Source: Pleurotus ostreatus/Saccharomyces cerevisiae fusant
Taxonomy: Eukaryota; Opisthokonta
Direction of reading: 5' to 3'
Assembly (NCBI GenBank): GCA_024196135.1
Contig: JAMQCK010000203.1
Span: forward strand, 1-38,919
Length of the DNA: 38,919 bases
How positions within the stretch are numbered: the stretch's first letter is position 1; each line of letters begins with the position of its first letter. Positions 1 through 10,319 of this stretch are shown here, one piece after another. A program made the position numbers and the translations under genes. The notes below the pieces were generated by a model. It had not been told where the DNA came from, did no database searches, and worked only from the letters and a program-made list of their open reading frames with translations.

Positions 1-1502
1 GGATATGCGCATTCAGCATGCGATCCCGATCGTGATCTTCAATGCGCTCTCACTTTTGTGGTTCATTGCGTTGAGTTTGCAACTGTTCAAGGTGCGCACC
101 ATCACTTGGCAATTGTCGTGACATGCATTTACGTGGGGCCAGGTGTACAAGCATCAGTCCTTTAGCCGTGTCGGCGCCTCGCCTCAAATCCATAAGGTGT
201 ACAAGGTGAGTCATGATTTTTAGTGTTCTGCTCGAACCTAACCAGGTGTCAGATTGTACTGTCGTTGTCTGTAGCCTTGCAGCTGGCGCTGTTCTTTACC
301 CTGGTGACAACGGCAATCTGGATAGACAAGATTGCGAGGGGCAACATACGCCGCATCGCCTTCCATTCCAAGATTTACAAGGCAGCCTTCATTGTTACTG
401 CAATTGTACGTTTAATCAACACCCGTCCGAACACCGAACTCATCTCATTTGTAGGTTGAACTGCCGTGGATCGTGCTGGGATGGATCTCTGTGCGACGAG
501 AGTGCAGAATCATGTTCTGCTTCTTCGCGCTCATCTCGATGATCTTGTTCGGTATTTCGACGGCGCTGTTCTGCAGTCCTCGTGAGTGGTTTAACTGTCC
601 TTGCGGGCACTGAGGAGTCTGATACACCTGCTTCAGTCTATCGCTACGTACTCGAGACATGGCCGTTCTTCGCCTCCATGAGCGTCCTATCGTACATCCT
701 TGTCGTTGCCGTCTCCGTGCTGGGTATCATTGCTCGCATGCACTTCGGCCGAGGGCTTAAGCACTACTGTAAGTGAATAGTTTACTGGGCATGCCACATC
801 ATCACTGACCGTCGGCTAGTGGAGGTCTCCGACGCCTTGGAGGACGTCGACTTCACACCTGTCTACTTCAGCAATGATCCAAAGAAGCAGTCGCTAGTCA
901 GCGTCGACCTTCCAAACATGGGCTACTCGCAAGAGAAGGCGCAGCGATCATCCATCGACAAGAGCGCGATGAAGGACTTCCACTTCGAGTACCCGCCACC
1001 ACCAGAGCCGCCCGCGAAGGCGATGCACGTCGAGACAGCGTCGCTGTACTCGCGCGCGCCATCGACGCCGCGGAAGATTACGGTCACCCCGAAATTCCTG
1101 CGTGACTCGTATCAGTCGAAGGTGTCGAGCAACATGCGCGACTCCCTCGTCTCGCGTGTGTCGAGCAAGACGACGGTGGCGGCGAAGGCGAAGGTCTCGC
1201 AGGTGTCGCTGGTGTCGCTCAACCGCATGTCGACGGCCTCGTCGGCCTCCTCGTCGGCGGATACGGACGACTCGGGGACGATTGCGTCGTGGTCGGCTGG
1301 CAGGAGCAGTATTGCGAAGAGCACGGTATCGAGCAGCACGGCGATGCCCGCAGCGCCCGTGCCCGCTGTCCCCGCGCGCAAGGTCGGCCTGCCGGGAAAC
1401 CCGCGACCGCTCACGCGCGGCTCGAGCTTGACACGCAGTGGGAGCAACGCGAGCAGCGTTGGACATGTATCACGATCACCACCGAAGGCTGGCTTCTTCT
1501 GA
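1..1502 (+). CDS. Multi-pass membrane protein with Ser-rich cytoplasmic tail (5' partial)
   Basis: I do not recognise the family. The gene enters from the left edge already open. Exons read 2-91, 143-205, 253-405, 455-581, 637-768 and 820-1502, which join without a stop into about 415 visible residues. At least five hydrophobic segments are seen in the first 190 residues, for example around IVIFNALSLLWFIALSL, LQLALFFTLVTTAIWI and SVLSYILVVAVSVLGII. They are followed by a tail of about 230 residues rich in Ser, Thr and Pro that begins LEVSDALEDVDFTPVYF. This layout suggests an integral membrane protein with a long disordered cytoplasmic tail, possibly phosphorylated. An in-frame ATG at 5-7 could be internal or the true start; upstream sequence is needed. 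Intron and tail features are seen directly; the topology is inferred. Confidence 0.75.
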
Positions 1503-1561
1503 ACTCGAGAGCGGGTCTACTGAACTCGAGGCTGAAGCTTCTGCACTCGAGAGCGAAGGTG
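1499..1561 (+). repeat. Imperfect 21-bp direct repeat, three copies, over the stop codon
   Basis: Three adjacent units begin CTGAACTCGAG, CTGAACTCGAG and CTGCACTCGAG, at 1499, 1520 and 1541. The first overlaps the TGA stop (1500-1502) of the membrane-protein gene, so the array lies in its 3' UTR. Because 21 is a multiple of three, another frame stays open through the array. Confidence 0.75.
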
Positions 1562-2091
1562 GATTACCTGAACGGAAGAGTAGATATCACCATACTCGTA
1601 TGCACGTAGGGACTTTCGCAATGTAGCTGTAGGCGCCCGATCCACTGCATTCATTGTACTTTCATTCGTTTATTTATTGTGGAAGGATGTAGCCCGAGTC
1701 AGTAGGTATATTACGTATGCATACAAGACTTTGCCGTTCAGTACGGCTTGTACCATTCTTGCAAACACCCCTCGGCGCCCTCGCCCACCCCAACCCCTCT
1801 CCTGACTCGCGCCATTCCTAATCGTGCGACTGCCCTTGCCGCGCCTCGTTGAGGCGTCCGATCTGGCTGTGCTCGGCCGCCACAAGGCCCGGGAGGCGCT
1901 CCTATCTGGCCTGTATTGGCATAGTTCATGGTGGAATGCGGTATGGGTTACTACTCTTCAGTATACTACAATTCTTCTTTATCAACTCAGTGCAAAGGCA
2001 TCGGGCGAATCGGACCAGTCAGATGCAATCCATTCTGAGACCCCGAGCTTTACTTGCCCCTTTTCCTCTTTGAATTGGACTCTCATTATTT

Positions 2092-3107
2092 ATGGAGAAA
2101 TACGCTGGGACCCCAACCATTATCAAGCCCTTCTACGAGGCTCCCATACGACTGCCGTTGTACGAAGTACCGCAGAACTGTCGCGGAAATCTACTATTCG
2201 AGCGCTTTCAGGTGCGTCTCCGGTCATCCTCGGTGGAAGGAAGTTCATATCTTCCCAGGAACTCTTCCCGGAGGTTTTACTCCTCAGGGAATTGCGCGGC
2301 TACACCATCGGGTTTTCATTCGCGTCTGCAAGAGGGCGCGTGAGAGACATGCAACCGCGGCACCCGACTAGGTGTGCTGCTATCAATGCTCAGCAATGCA
2401 TCGAGTCTCTCACGGTGCAGGCCTTCGAGATGTGGAAAGCATATCTCTTGCTTGCGAATACCATCCTCCAGGCCATGTTCACGGAGTCGACCAATGTCGA
2501 GCTCATCGCAGCCTTAATCGACGCTCGATCGAGCATCGCACTTCATCACGTTGAAGACTTACTGCGTATCATGCGCACGGTCCTCGACGCCTTTGTTGCG
2601 CTAGAGCAGGCAGCAGTCAAGGAGTTCACCGAGAGCCCGCTTGCGAAGTTGGTCAATCCCATCCTCGACTTCTTCACTCTTCGTCGACCTGAAGAGGTTT
2701 ACAAGAAAACAGCCATGGGCATCGTCACGTCCGACCTGCATGACCTGCAGACATACCTCAGCCGCTGTATAGCCCAGGCATCTCAGGCTAGGGCTTCTAT
2801 CCGAGGCCTGGCAGAGCGGTCCTCTCTTCAGACACTTGTTGAAGTGCGAAGGGGTCTCACAGGACAGGATACGCTGGTAGTTCACTGCGCTCAAGCAGCA
2901 TCATGTGAGGCCTTGCGAGAGGCTCAGCATTGGCGAAACCAGATAGTAATCACGCGAATGTCGCAGCAATTCCCGTGGAACAGTGCGTATACATCAGCTA
3001 TCCCCGTTCGTTTTCAAGCTGACTATCTGGATCTATTACAGGATGGCTGGATCCCGGAGCTGTTGAGGTGGGCAATGCACGTGGCCGCCGCTGTTGCAGG
3101 GCGTTAG
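2092..3107 (+). CDS. Hypothetical helical protein
   Basis: Not recognised. I prefer a start at ATG 2092 (MEKYAGTPTIIKPFYE). Exon 1 is 2092-2211, intron 2212-2258 runs GTGCGT to CCCAG, and exon 2 is 2259-3107, giving 322 residues. A second, optional intron at 2340-2393 has good consensus (GTGAGA to CTCAG) and is exactly 54 nt, so both retained and spliced forms stay in frame (322 or 304 residues). The body is rich in amphipathic helix, for example around MWKAYLLLANTILQAMF and VEDLLRIMRTVLDAFVAL, with no transmembrane segment or catalytic motif that I can name. An unspliced 427-residue reading from 1824 is also open, but its N-terminal third has little protein-like character. It is convergent with the malate dehydrogenase gene downstream. 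Confidence 0.55.
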
Positions 3108-3696
3108 CATGCATGGGATGAGCAGGCTTCACCCACACTACAGCCCGCGCCTCTGGCCCCTGTCATGGTCAGATATGTACTTATCACCTTCTCTTCAGGT
3201 CTTATTGACATTGTTATTGTACCCACAACTATGCACTCCAACAGAATGAAGTCACGGGGGCCGCACGAGCGCAGTTCGGAACAGTCCGTCAGTTCAGCCC
3301 ACGACCTCAGCCCGCCCGCGCATGCCGCTTCACAGCGATATGCTGCTCAATGAGCGCGCGCGGATCTGAATCCCGGATCGGCGGAGCATGCATATTCTCC
3401 GTCAATGCGGCGCTGGTTGTACCGGACAAGAGTACAGTCTCGTTCCCCAGTGCACGTAAACTAGTACTCTCGGACCACGTTCTATCTGGTACGCGCGCGA
3501 CCGGTGATGGCGTGGTGCGGACGCGGAACAGTCTGGAGATAGTCCAATTGACTCACTGACCTCCGAAACGGGTAAGAATACTCGCCAGGGTGGTGCGGGA
3601 GGGGAGGGCGGCTGCCCGACGGCGGGGAGGGAAGCTGCTCGACGTCGGGCGGGGTTGTTATAGGTGGTGAGCGTGCCAGAGGGGAGGCATTTCCTC

Positions 3697-3748
3697 GTCG
3701 GGGTTGGATGGTTAAGTCACGAGTCGGGGTCGGATGAGTAAGTCATGA
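3697..3748. repeat. 26-bp direct repeat, two adjacent copies
   Basis: Two abutting units share GTCGGGGT at the start and TAAGTCA near the end (3697-3722 and 3723-3748), with a few mismatches. They are intergenic and have no evident function. Confidence 0.7.
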
Positions 3749-3915
3749 ACATTGTCGCCCAGATGTCGACTCTGAGCTAGCTCGTAGGTCTGCGCAGGAT
3801 CCAGAACGAGGAAAACAACGTCCACTCATCGCAGAAAAGGTCGAAACCAACATCGTGGAAGGCACGTGCGCTCCCACCCTTGACACAACACTCAACACCA
3901 CCAAACAGACCCTTC

Positions 3916-3975
3916 CCGGACACGCGTCCCTCTCCCCGGACACGCGTCCCTCTCCCCGAACACGCGTCCCTCCCC
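3916..3975. repeat. 20-bp tandem repeat, three copies, each with ACGCGT
   Basis: The unit CCGGACACGCGTCCCTCTCC occurs at 3916 and 3936, with a third, slightly diverged copy from 3956. Each unit carries an ACGCGT hexamer (an MluI site, the same core as the yeast MCB element), so the hexamers are spaced exactly 20 bp apart. The array lies between two gene 3' ends. Confidence 0.8.
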
Positions 3976-4234
3976 TTCACCCCGTGTTCCTCGGGTTCAT
4001 AATCGTACAAATTCAGAATTTCCGACTTGTCAATATAGTACAGATGGATAGCTGCAACTTATGGCACTGTCTACGTAGATATATCATCGTTAGCTACGCG
4101 CGGCTGGGTCTGCTCAGACCGCGCGTGCGACCTGCTCTCCCTCCATGAACCGGACCGACGTCTGGCAAGAATGACGGGGCACATCGATCGACGTCAAGCA
4201 AGGGTAAACCGGATCCACCGAGCCCGACACTCCC

Positions 4235-5603
4235 CTACACCTTCGCCTTCTCAGGTGCCTGTGCCGGGTTGAGGATGAAGTTCGTGCCCTTCTCGATGTT
4301 GATAGCGAGCTCGGGGACGGCAGCCGCGACGAGGCTCGCCTCCTCGGGCGTGATGTTGCCAAGCGGCAGGATGCGCTTGACGCCATCGGGCTGTGGGTAT
4401 CGTCAACAACTCGTCCCACCCCCCTGACCACCTCCACTCACCCCAAGCTCGACATTCGACGAGAAGTACTCCAAATCCCTTCCAATCTCCTTCTTGATCG
4501 CGTCCCCACCCGCCTTGTCCGCCGACAAGTGCACGTATGTCGGCGCAATAATGCCTGACTTGCCGTTGATCGCGTCGATGACCTTGATCGCGAACTCCGC
4601 GCCCGCGTACGCCATGGACAGCGTCGCCGACCCGGTGCCCGCCTTCGCCTGCACGACCTCGTCGCCGCCGAACTGCACGCGCTTCACCAGTGCGTCGAAC
4701 TCGTCCTTCGCGAGGCCAGAAGGGAGCGGGTGCGATGCCTGGGAAAAGAGGGGGACGATGGTGACGCCGGAGTGGCCGCCGACGACGGGGACGGTGACGC
4801 TCGACGCCTTGGAGAGATCGCCGAGCTTCTCCGCAACGAACGTCGACGCACGGACAACATCCAGCGTAGTAACACCAAAGATGCGCTTCGGGTCGTAAAC
4901 GCCCGCCTTCTTGAACACCTCAGTGACGATGGGCACGGTCGAGTTAACAGGGTTCGAGATGACGAGGACGAACGCCTTGGGCGCGTTGTTCGCAATGCCC
5001 ACCGCCAGATCGCGCACGATGCCCGCATTGATCTGACACGTCGTCAGCCCCGGGCCTCGACCAGCCCATTGACCCAACACCCCGCACCTTGAACAAATCG
5101 TCGCTGCACGACGCAAACAAAGCCCAGTCAGCAATCGGCCCGCGGGGAAGTCGCGCTGCGAAATTTATAGCTCACCGCGTCATCTGGGGAAGGATGGGTC
5201 AGTGCCTGAGAGAACGAGAAGGACAGCGGGGCGGGGGACGTACACCAGGCTTCCGGGGGACACCTGCGGGGATGACGACGACGTCGGCGCCCTTGAGCGC
5301 CTTGCTGAGGCCATCGTCGTTGGGAAGGAAACCCTCGACCTTGGCGGGTGTTGAGATGTGGGAGAGATCGGCAGCGACACCGGGCGTGTTGACGATATCG
5401 TAGAGGGCGAGCTGAGGGACGTTTGTCAGCGCGTTTTCCGGACTCGAGCATCGCACAACGCACCTGCGTCACCGCCGGGTTCGTCTTCAAGAGCAGCGAC
5501 AACGGCTGACCGATACCGCCTAGAATTTTATTCTCAGTCGGACATCGCGCAGCACGACGCGCAGCCACGCACCTGCGGCACCAAGAACGACTGCCTTGAC
5601 CAT
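4235..5603 (-). CDS. NAD-dependent malate dehydrogenase
   Basis: Interconverts malate and oxaloacetate with NAD. The exons, in gene order, are 5603-5573, 5519-5464, 5411-5244, 5183-5176, 5103-5088, 5032-4442 and 4390-4235, totalling 1026 nt or 341 residues, a normal length for the family. Visible motifs are the N-terminal dinucleotide fold GAAGGIG (about residues 8-14), the mobile-loop region VPRKPGMTRDDL with its substrate arginines, ISNPVNST, the LDVVRA Asp/Arg pair, and the catalytic-His motif GGHSG. The mobile loop is encoded across an 8-nt exon (ATGACGCG) and a 16-nt exon, both needed to give MTRDDLFK. The protein starts [12 protein letters not shown] with no presequence, so a cytosolic enzyme is more likely than a mitochondrial one; that location is inference. 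A TATA-like element lies about 75 bp upstream. Confidence 0.97.
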
Positions 5604-7439
5604 GATTGAGGGATACGAGGAATGTGATACGATGATGGGGGGAGGCAAAGTGGGGAAACGCTTTCTGGGGCACGCATATATAAACGAGCTATCCCCATTG
5701 GCCTTCCCATCACCCGCATCCCCATCCGGCGCCCGCGGGACTCCGGACGTCACCGCGCGACGGAATTCACACCAGCACCCAACGACGACGCAATCCGCCT
5801 GGCAGGGGCGCGCACCGCACCGACCTCGTAGCCATGACCAAGAGCTTCCTCGCCCGCCGCAACCCATGAACGTTCGTGCGCTATCCAAACGCTTTCGCCT
5901 CTGCATCTCCCTCGTTAGAGCCTGCTCTGAGCGGACCGGAACCCTGCGCGCCTCTTCATTTTGGGACCGCCCTCCGCGTCATCTGACCCGCGCGGTCCCC
6001 TGCATCCGATCCCCACCGACGAGGACAAGACAGGCGCGAGGCTCTCCGAGGAGAGTCAGCTGCGAGGGCTCCCGATGCCTATTCATGCGCAGGCGCTCGG
6101 CCTCAACCGGACACGGTGGCGCGCTCGTGATATCTACCTCTACAGTCCACGGCTATCGACTACCTCCTATACGCTGGCTATAGGCTTGTGATACTTGCTA
6201 CGGCTTCATGATCGTCAATCTGGGTAGACAAGGCGAATCCAGAGCCTCTGTACTTTGTGACTGACGTTGGCCATAAAGGAACTTTCAACTCGTGGAAATC
6301 ACCACCGAGCTAAAGCACTTGCTTGGCACCCGCCTTCCTTCGAAATTACCGAGCTTCGTATACCTCCCGTCGCCTGCGCAGGCATCGTCATCGCGCACCC
6401 TCACAGCCGTCGCCCACGCCAAGCCACCGACGTACCCTCTATCGCTGATCTCGAGTGAACATCAAGACGATCTTCAACCGTCCTCGAGACGACGATACAA
6501 CAACTGCACTGCTGCGCGCCCGCCCTCGCGCGTATCACCGCGTTGTCTCCGCGTCGTTCATCCTTCGAATCGTCTTGGCTGACTGTGGGCCTTGTCTGTC
6601 CGCGGTAATGTTCGACCTGCTGCTGTGTCTCCCCCAAATCTATGCCTACCTTCGGTGTATCTTCATCTTGCCGCCATGTCTTGGCTCAAGCTACTCTACT
6701 CATTCTCAGTGTGCGGAGGGGAATTGGGAATATACTTAAAGATAACGCCTCGGAAGTAGGACTTCGGACTTGAAGAATAGCAGCGCATGGAGAGCTTTCA
6801 GTCCTCAGAACTCGAAAAACTTATCGTATACCTTGCTTCATCCGGAAGTATCTTGTCAGTCCCCTTCCAACTCTATAAACAAACCATGTACAGAGGCAAA
6901 CAAAAGACGTCCGTCGTCCGCCACAACACCCATAACGCCACCCGGCCAGCCCCGTACCACGTGGCAAGTTGTAGGTCCACCCTCATCAATACCTAACATG
7001 GCCAAATACCCCAATCAAGATCCCAGAAACCGTGGGGTCGCCTCTCACGCGTGTTTGTCAGCTCCACTGTGTTGGTCAAACACGAACCACCACGACGTTG
7101 TGCTTTTGACGCAGCATCTGGCGCTGTAGAGCGAATTTCCTACATTTTCACGACTGCCTTCAGGCTTGTTACGATTACTTGCTTGGCCGGGCGTCCAGGA
7201 TACAAATAAGCCCACTGATTTCTGAGACTACTGCTCTTGTCTGGATTTGCGTTTTCCTAGTCAAGGTGAGTAATCGCTTGGCTATAGATCTCGTAGGCCT
7301 GCTGGACTCTCGGCTCTACCCCATATTTGTTGTCCACGAATTCCATCTTCATTCAGCCCACCGTCTTCAACCTCGAACACTAAGTCGCTTGCAGCCTACT
7401 CCTTCCTGCGCCGCCGCCGGTCCCAGTTGCTTACAGACC
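5604..7439. other. Intergenic region between divergent malate dehydrogenase and CES1
   Basis: This 1.8-kb stretch separates two divergently transcribed genes and should hold both promoters. Short open frames exist (for example 6292-6582 and 6455-6739 on the plus strand), but none shows a recognisable motif or convincing splice structure. I see no RNA gene or repeat here. Confidence 0.55.
5675..5684 (-). promoter_or_regulatory. TATA-like element upstream of malate dehydrogenase
   Basis: On the minus strand this reads TTTATATATG, about 75 bp before the malate dehydrogenase ATG, in a plausible core-promoter position. Confidence 0.5.
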
Positions 7440-10073
7440 ATGCGTGCTGTGCATCTGCTTCTCCCACTCGTGTTATCCTGCATACCACACATTTACGCGA
7501 ACGTCCTCGATGCAGAGCTAGGACTCAACCCGCAGTTCGCGGCTGCATCGGTCAATGCAACTGCAGGCGAGGTCGCCGCCGATGCCTCTGGCGCGGGACC
7601 TCTCGTCGACCTCGGCTACGCAAAGTACGAAGGCGTTGCGGACGCAAGCACGGGTACTACCCGCTTCCTGGGCATGCGGTACGCAGTGCCACCGACAGGT
7701 CAGTTCATTCGTGCCATATCTCTCTATTTAGCGTTAGTTTTATACCTCCAAGCGAGGCACGTATGCAATGGATGGGCACGTATGCAATGGATGGGCACGT
7801 ATGCAATGGATGATGGTACTCATTGACCTTGTAAATCAGGCAACCTCCGCTTCCGCGCCCCCATCGCGCCCCTGCCCGACCCCGACGCGCCGACCTTCAA
7901 GGCCGACACGTACCCCCCAATGTGCGCCTGCGGCGAAATGGGTTTCGCACCCGAGGAGCGTCCACCTGCACCGCAGTCGAAGCAGTCGGAGGATTGTTTA
8001 TTTCTGAAGTAAGTGGCAGGGGTTTGGTTTGTTTTGTCGTTTTTTTTGTGCTGTTTTGTTTAGCTTTCTTACGTCGTCTGTACCCGCACTTCCCCCGTGC
8101 CACTACGGGGTCATTATTCCCTGTCGACCTCTACAGGAGCTCTTACTGACTTGTTATCCGCAGCGTTTTCGTACCCGGCAACCTCTCCTCTTCTCCTCCT
8201 TCCTCACCCAAACCCGTCCTCGTCTGGATCCACGGTGGCGGGTACCACACCGGCAGCTCGTCCGGCTACCCCGGCGGTAAGCCTTACGACGGCGACGATC
8301 TGATACGCGCGGCTCGGCAGGGGAGAACCGACGGCGCCGGCGGAGAGATCGTCGTTATGACGATCCAGTATCGTCTTGGGGTGTTTGGCTTTTTGGCAGG
8401 GAAGGAGGTGAAGGAGGATGGGGTGCTGAACGCGGGGCTATGTGGGTCTCGTGTCCCTTCTTATCCCGCTCGCATTTTGACGAGTCCGCAATCAGTGGAC
8501 CAACAACTCGCTTTGCAGTGGGTGCAGGAGCACGTGCGTACTTTCCCTCCCCGTTCTCTCCCTCCCCGTTCTCTCCCTCCCCGTTCTCTCCCTCCCCATT
8601 CTCTCCCTCCCCGCTCTCTCACACGTCGCTCACCCTCCCCCCCAGATCGCCAAATTCAACGGCGACCCCTCCGACGTGACCATCTGGGGCCAATCCGCCG
8701 GCGCGGGCTCCGTCCTGCACCACATCATCGCGAACGGCGGACTGACCGACCCACCTTTGTTCAAAAAGGCGATGCTCAGCTCGTTGTTCATCCCGCCCGA
8801 GTATGCGTATGATGATGAGGTGCCGGAGGTGAGTTGTGCTCTTTTCTGTCTACCTTTCAGCCGTTCGCTGGGTATGCTTATCGAATACTTACGCCTTCAC
8901 CAACCAGTCTATCTACACCTCCCTCCTCACCCTTACCAACTGCACCTCCCTCCCCTGCCTGCGCTCCATCGACTTCGACACCCTCCGCGAGGTCAACTAC
9001 AACCTCACCACCGGCGCGTTCTTCGGGACCTTCATCATGGCGCCGGTCGTGGATGGCGAGCTTGTGCGGCGGGCGCCGTTGGAGGCGGTGGGGAGGGCGG
9101 AGGTTAATGTGGTGAGTAGTCTGCAGTTCGGGGTATACTATCTGGCTATGGCGTTGCGCGCATTGTTATGTGTGACGGCTCGGCCTGCTCACCAACGCTA
9201 CCCAGCACGAAATCCTCACCATGACCAACACGGACGAGGGCGGCATATTCGTCACGCCCAATACCGCTAGCATGCCCTTGGAGGAGTACATCACGACGTT
9301 GTTCCCCAAGATGAGCGTGGAGGATGCAAAGAAGGCGGCGGCGCTGTATGAGGGCCTCGGTAGCTCGACGCGCAAACAGCAAATGGTGATGGGCGAAGGT
9401 CTGTGGCATCTGTATATACTGACGCGGGCTGCGATACTCATATCTCTTCTAGCGATCTTTGTCTGCCCCACATACAACGTAGGCAAGGGCTTCGACACGG
9501 TGTACAGGGTAAGCTCACCTCTCTCACCTCCACCGCCGCAGGAAGCTAACTTGCACATCCCCAGGGCACCCTCGCCACCCCGCCCGGCGCCCACGGGCAG
9601 GATATCAACCTCTTCTTCCGCTCGTGAGCATATTTTTTGCACTTATCTGCCAAGTGGCCCACATCGACGATTACTCACTTCACCTTCCCAGCCTCGACCG
9701 CGTCCTCCCCCACTTCCCCTGTTCCCCGCCCAGCGCCGAGTTCGCCGACGCCTTCGCCGACACCTTCATGTCCTACGTCCTCACCGGCAAGCCCCGGCGG
9801 CACCTCCTCGACGCGCGCGGGTTGTGGTCGACTGTCAAGCTCGCTGCGGAGAGCGTGTTGGGCGCCGTCAATAAAGCGACCGGGCTATCGCTGCAGGCAC
9901 CCCAGTTCTTGGAGACCACGTCCGTACCGGCGTGGACGCCGGAGAACCCGCGGGAGGTGTTGTTCAATGTGACGGAGGCGGGCGCGCCGTATGTGGCGGA
10001 GGGGGAGACGGATGCGGCGCTGCTGGATCGGTGCGCGTTCTGGTGGGATGTGCGCGGATCGACGCATCAGTGA
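7440..10073 (+). CDS. Secreted type B carboxylesterase/lipase (CES1)
   Basis: An alpha/beta-hydrolase of the cholinesterase/lipase family, expected to cleave carboxylic esters outside the cell. The start at 7440 gives a clear signal peptide (MRAVHLLLPLVLSCIPHIYA). The ten exons are 7440-7698, 7840-8008, 8164-8441, 8496-8533, 8646-8828, 8908-9111, 9206-9398, 9453-9508, 9565-9623 and 9692-10073, which sum to 1821 nt or 606 residues. Visible motifs are YEGVADASTGTTRFLGMRYA, EDCLFLN, the oxyanion loop WIHGGGY, the nucleophile elbow GQSAGAG, the acidic residue in NTDEGG and the likely catalytic His in AHGQD. The triad therefore looks complete. It is a paralogue of CES2 (18322-20589) on the same strand, but has three additional introns. 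Its substrate cannot be read from sequence. Confidence 0.93.
7758..7814 (+). repeat. 19-bp minisatellite inside CES1 intron 1
   Basis: Three near-identical copies of CACGTATGCAATGGATGGG lie inside intron 1 (7699-7839) of CES1. The equivalent CES2 intron is 60 nt and lacks them; the CES1 intron is 141 nt. Confidence 0.9.
8543..8623 (+). repeat. 15-bp pyrimidine-rich minisatellite inside CES1 intron 4
   Basis: About five copies of CGTTCTCTCCCTCCC, with the fourth and fifth diverged, fill most of intron 4 (8534-8645). This intron has no counterpart in CES2. Confidence 0.9.
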
Positions 10074-10319
10074 GGAAGCGTGTTCGTCGGTACCCACGAC
10101 GGTCAATTCCTGAACTACACGTTAATGTTCATTACGACGAGACGAACGAGATGATCTACTTATGTACTCTACATTTACTGCATGCGATATCTGTATACAT
10201 ACCATGAGGGACAAGAAGAATAAGTAACAAGAACATATAAGCAGGCGTCTGCAACATATCGATAGGCGCCGTGCCGCAGTGCATAGTCCGCCAACATAAG
10301 TAGTAAGGTCCGCATAACA

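Larger units (their letters stand above)
3108..4234. other. Intergenic region between convergent genes
   Basis: No convincing gene is seen. This 1.1-kb stretch lies between the 3' ends of the hypothetical gene and malate dehydrogenase. It contains a G-rich tract (about 3590-3660) and two short tandem repeats that are listed separately. Confidence 0.6.

Noticed and set aside
948..1466. 172-codon open frame on the minus strand
   Set aside because: It is antisense to the Ser-rich tail exon of the membrane-protein gene. The GC-rich, repetitive codons keep several frames open, and the translation is almost all Arg and Ala.
2983..3041. Possible additional intron in the hypothetical gene at 2092-3107
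   Set aside because: The GT-AG borders fit, but the 59-nt length shifts the frame and gives a less protein-like, Arg- and Cys-rich end than the unspliced reading.
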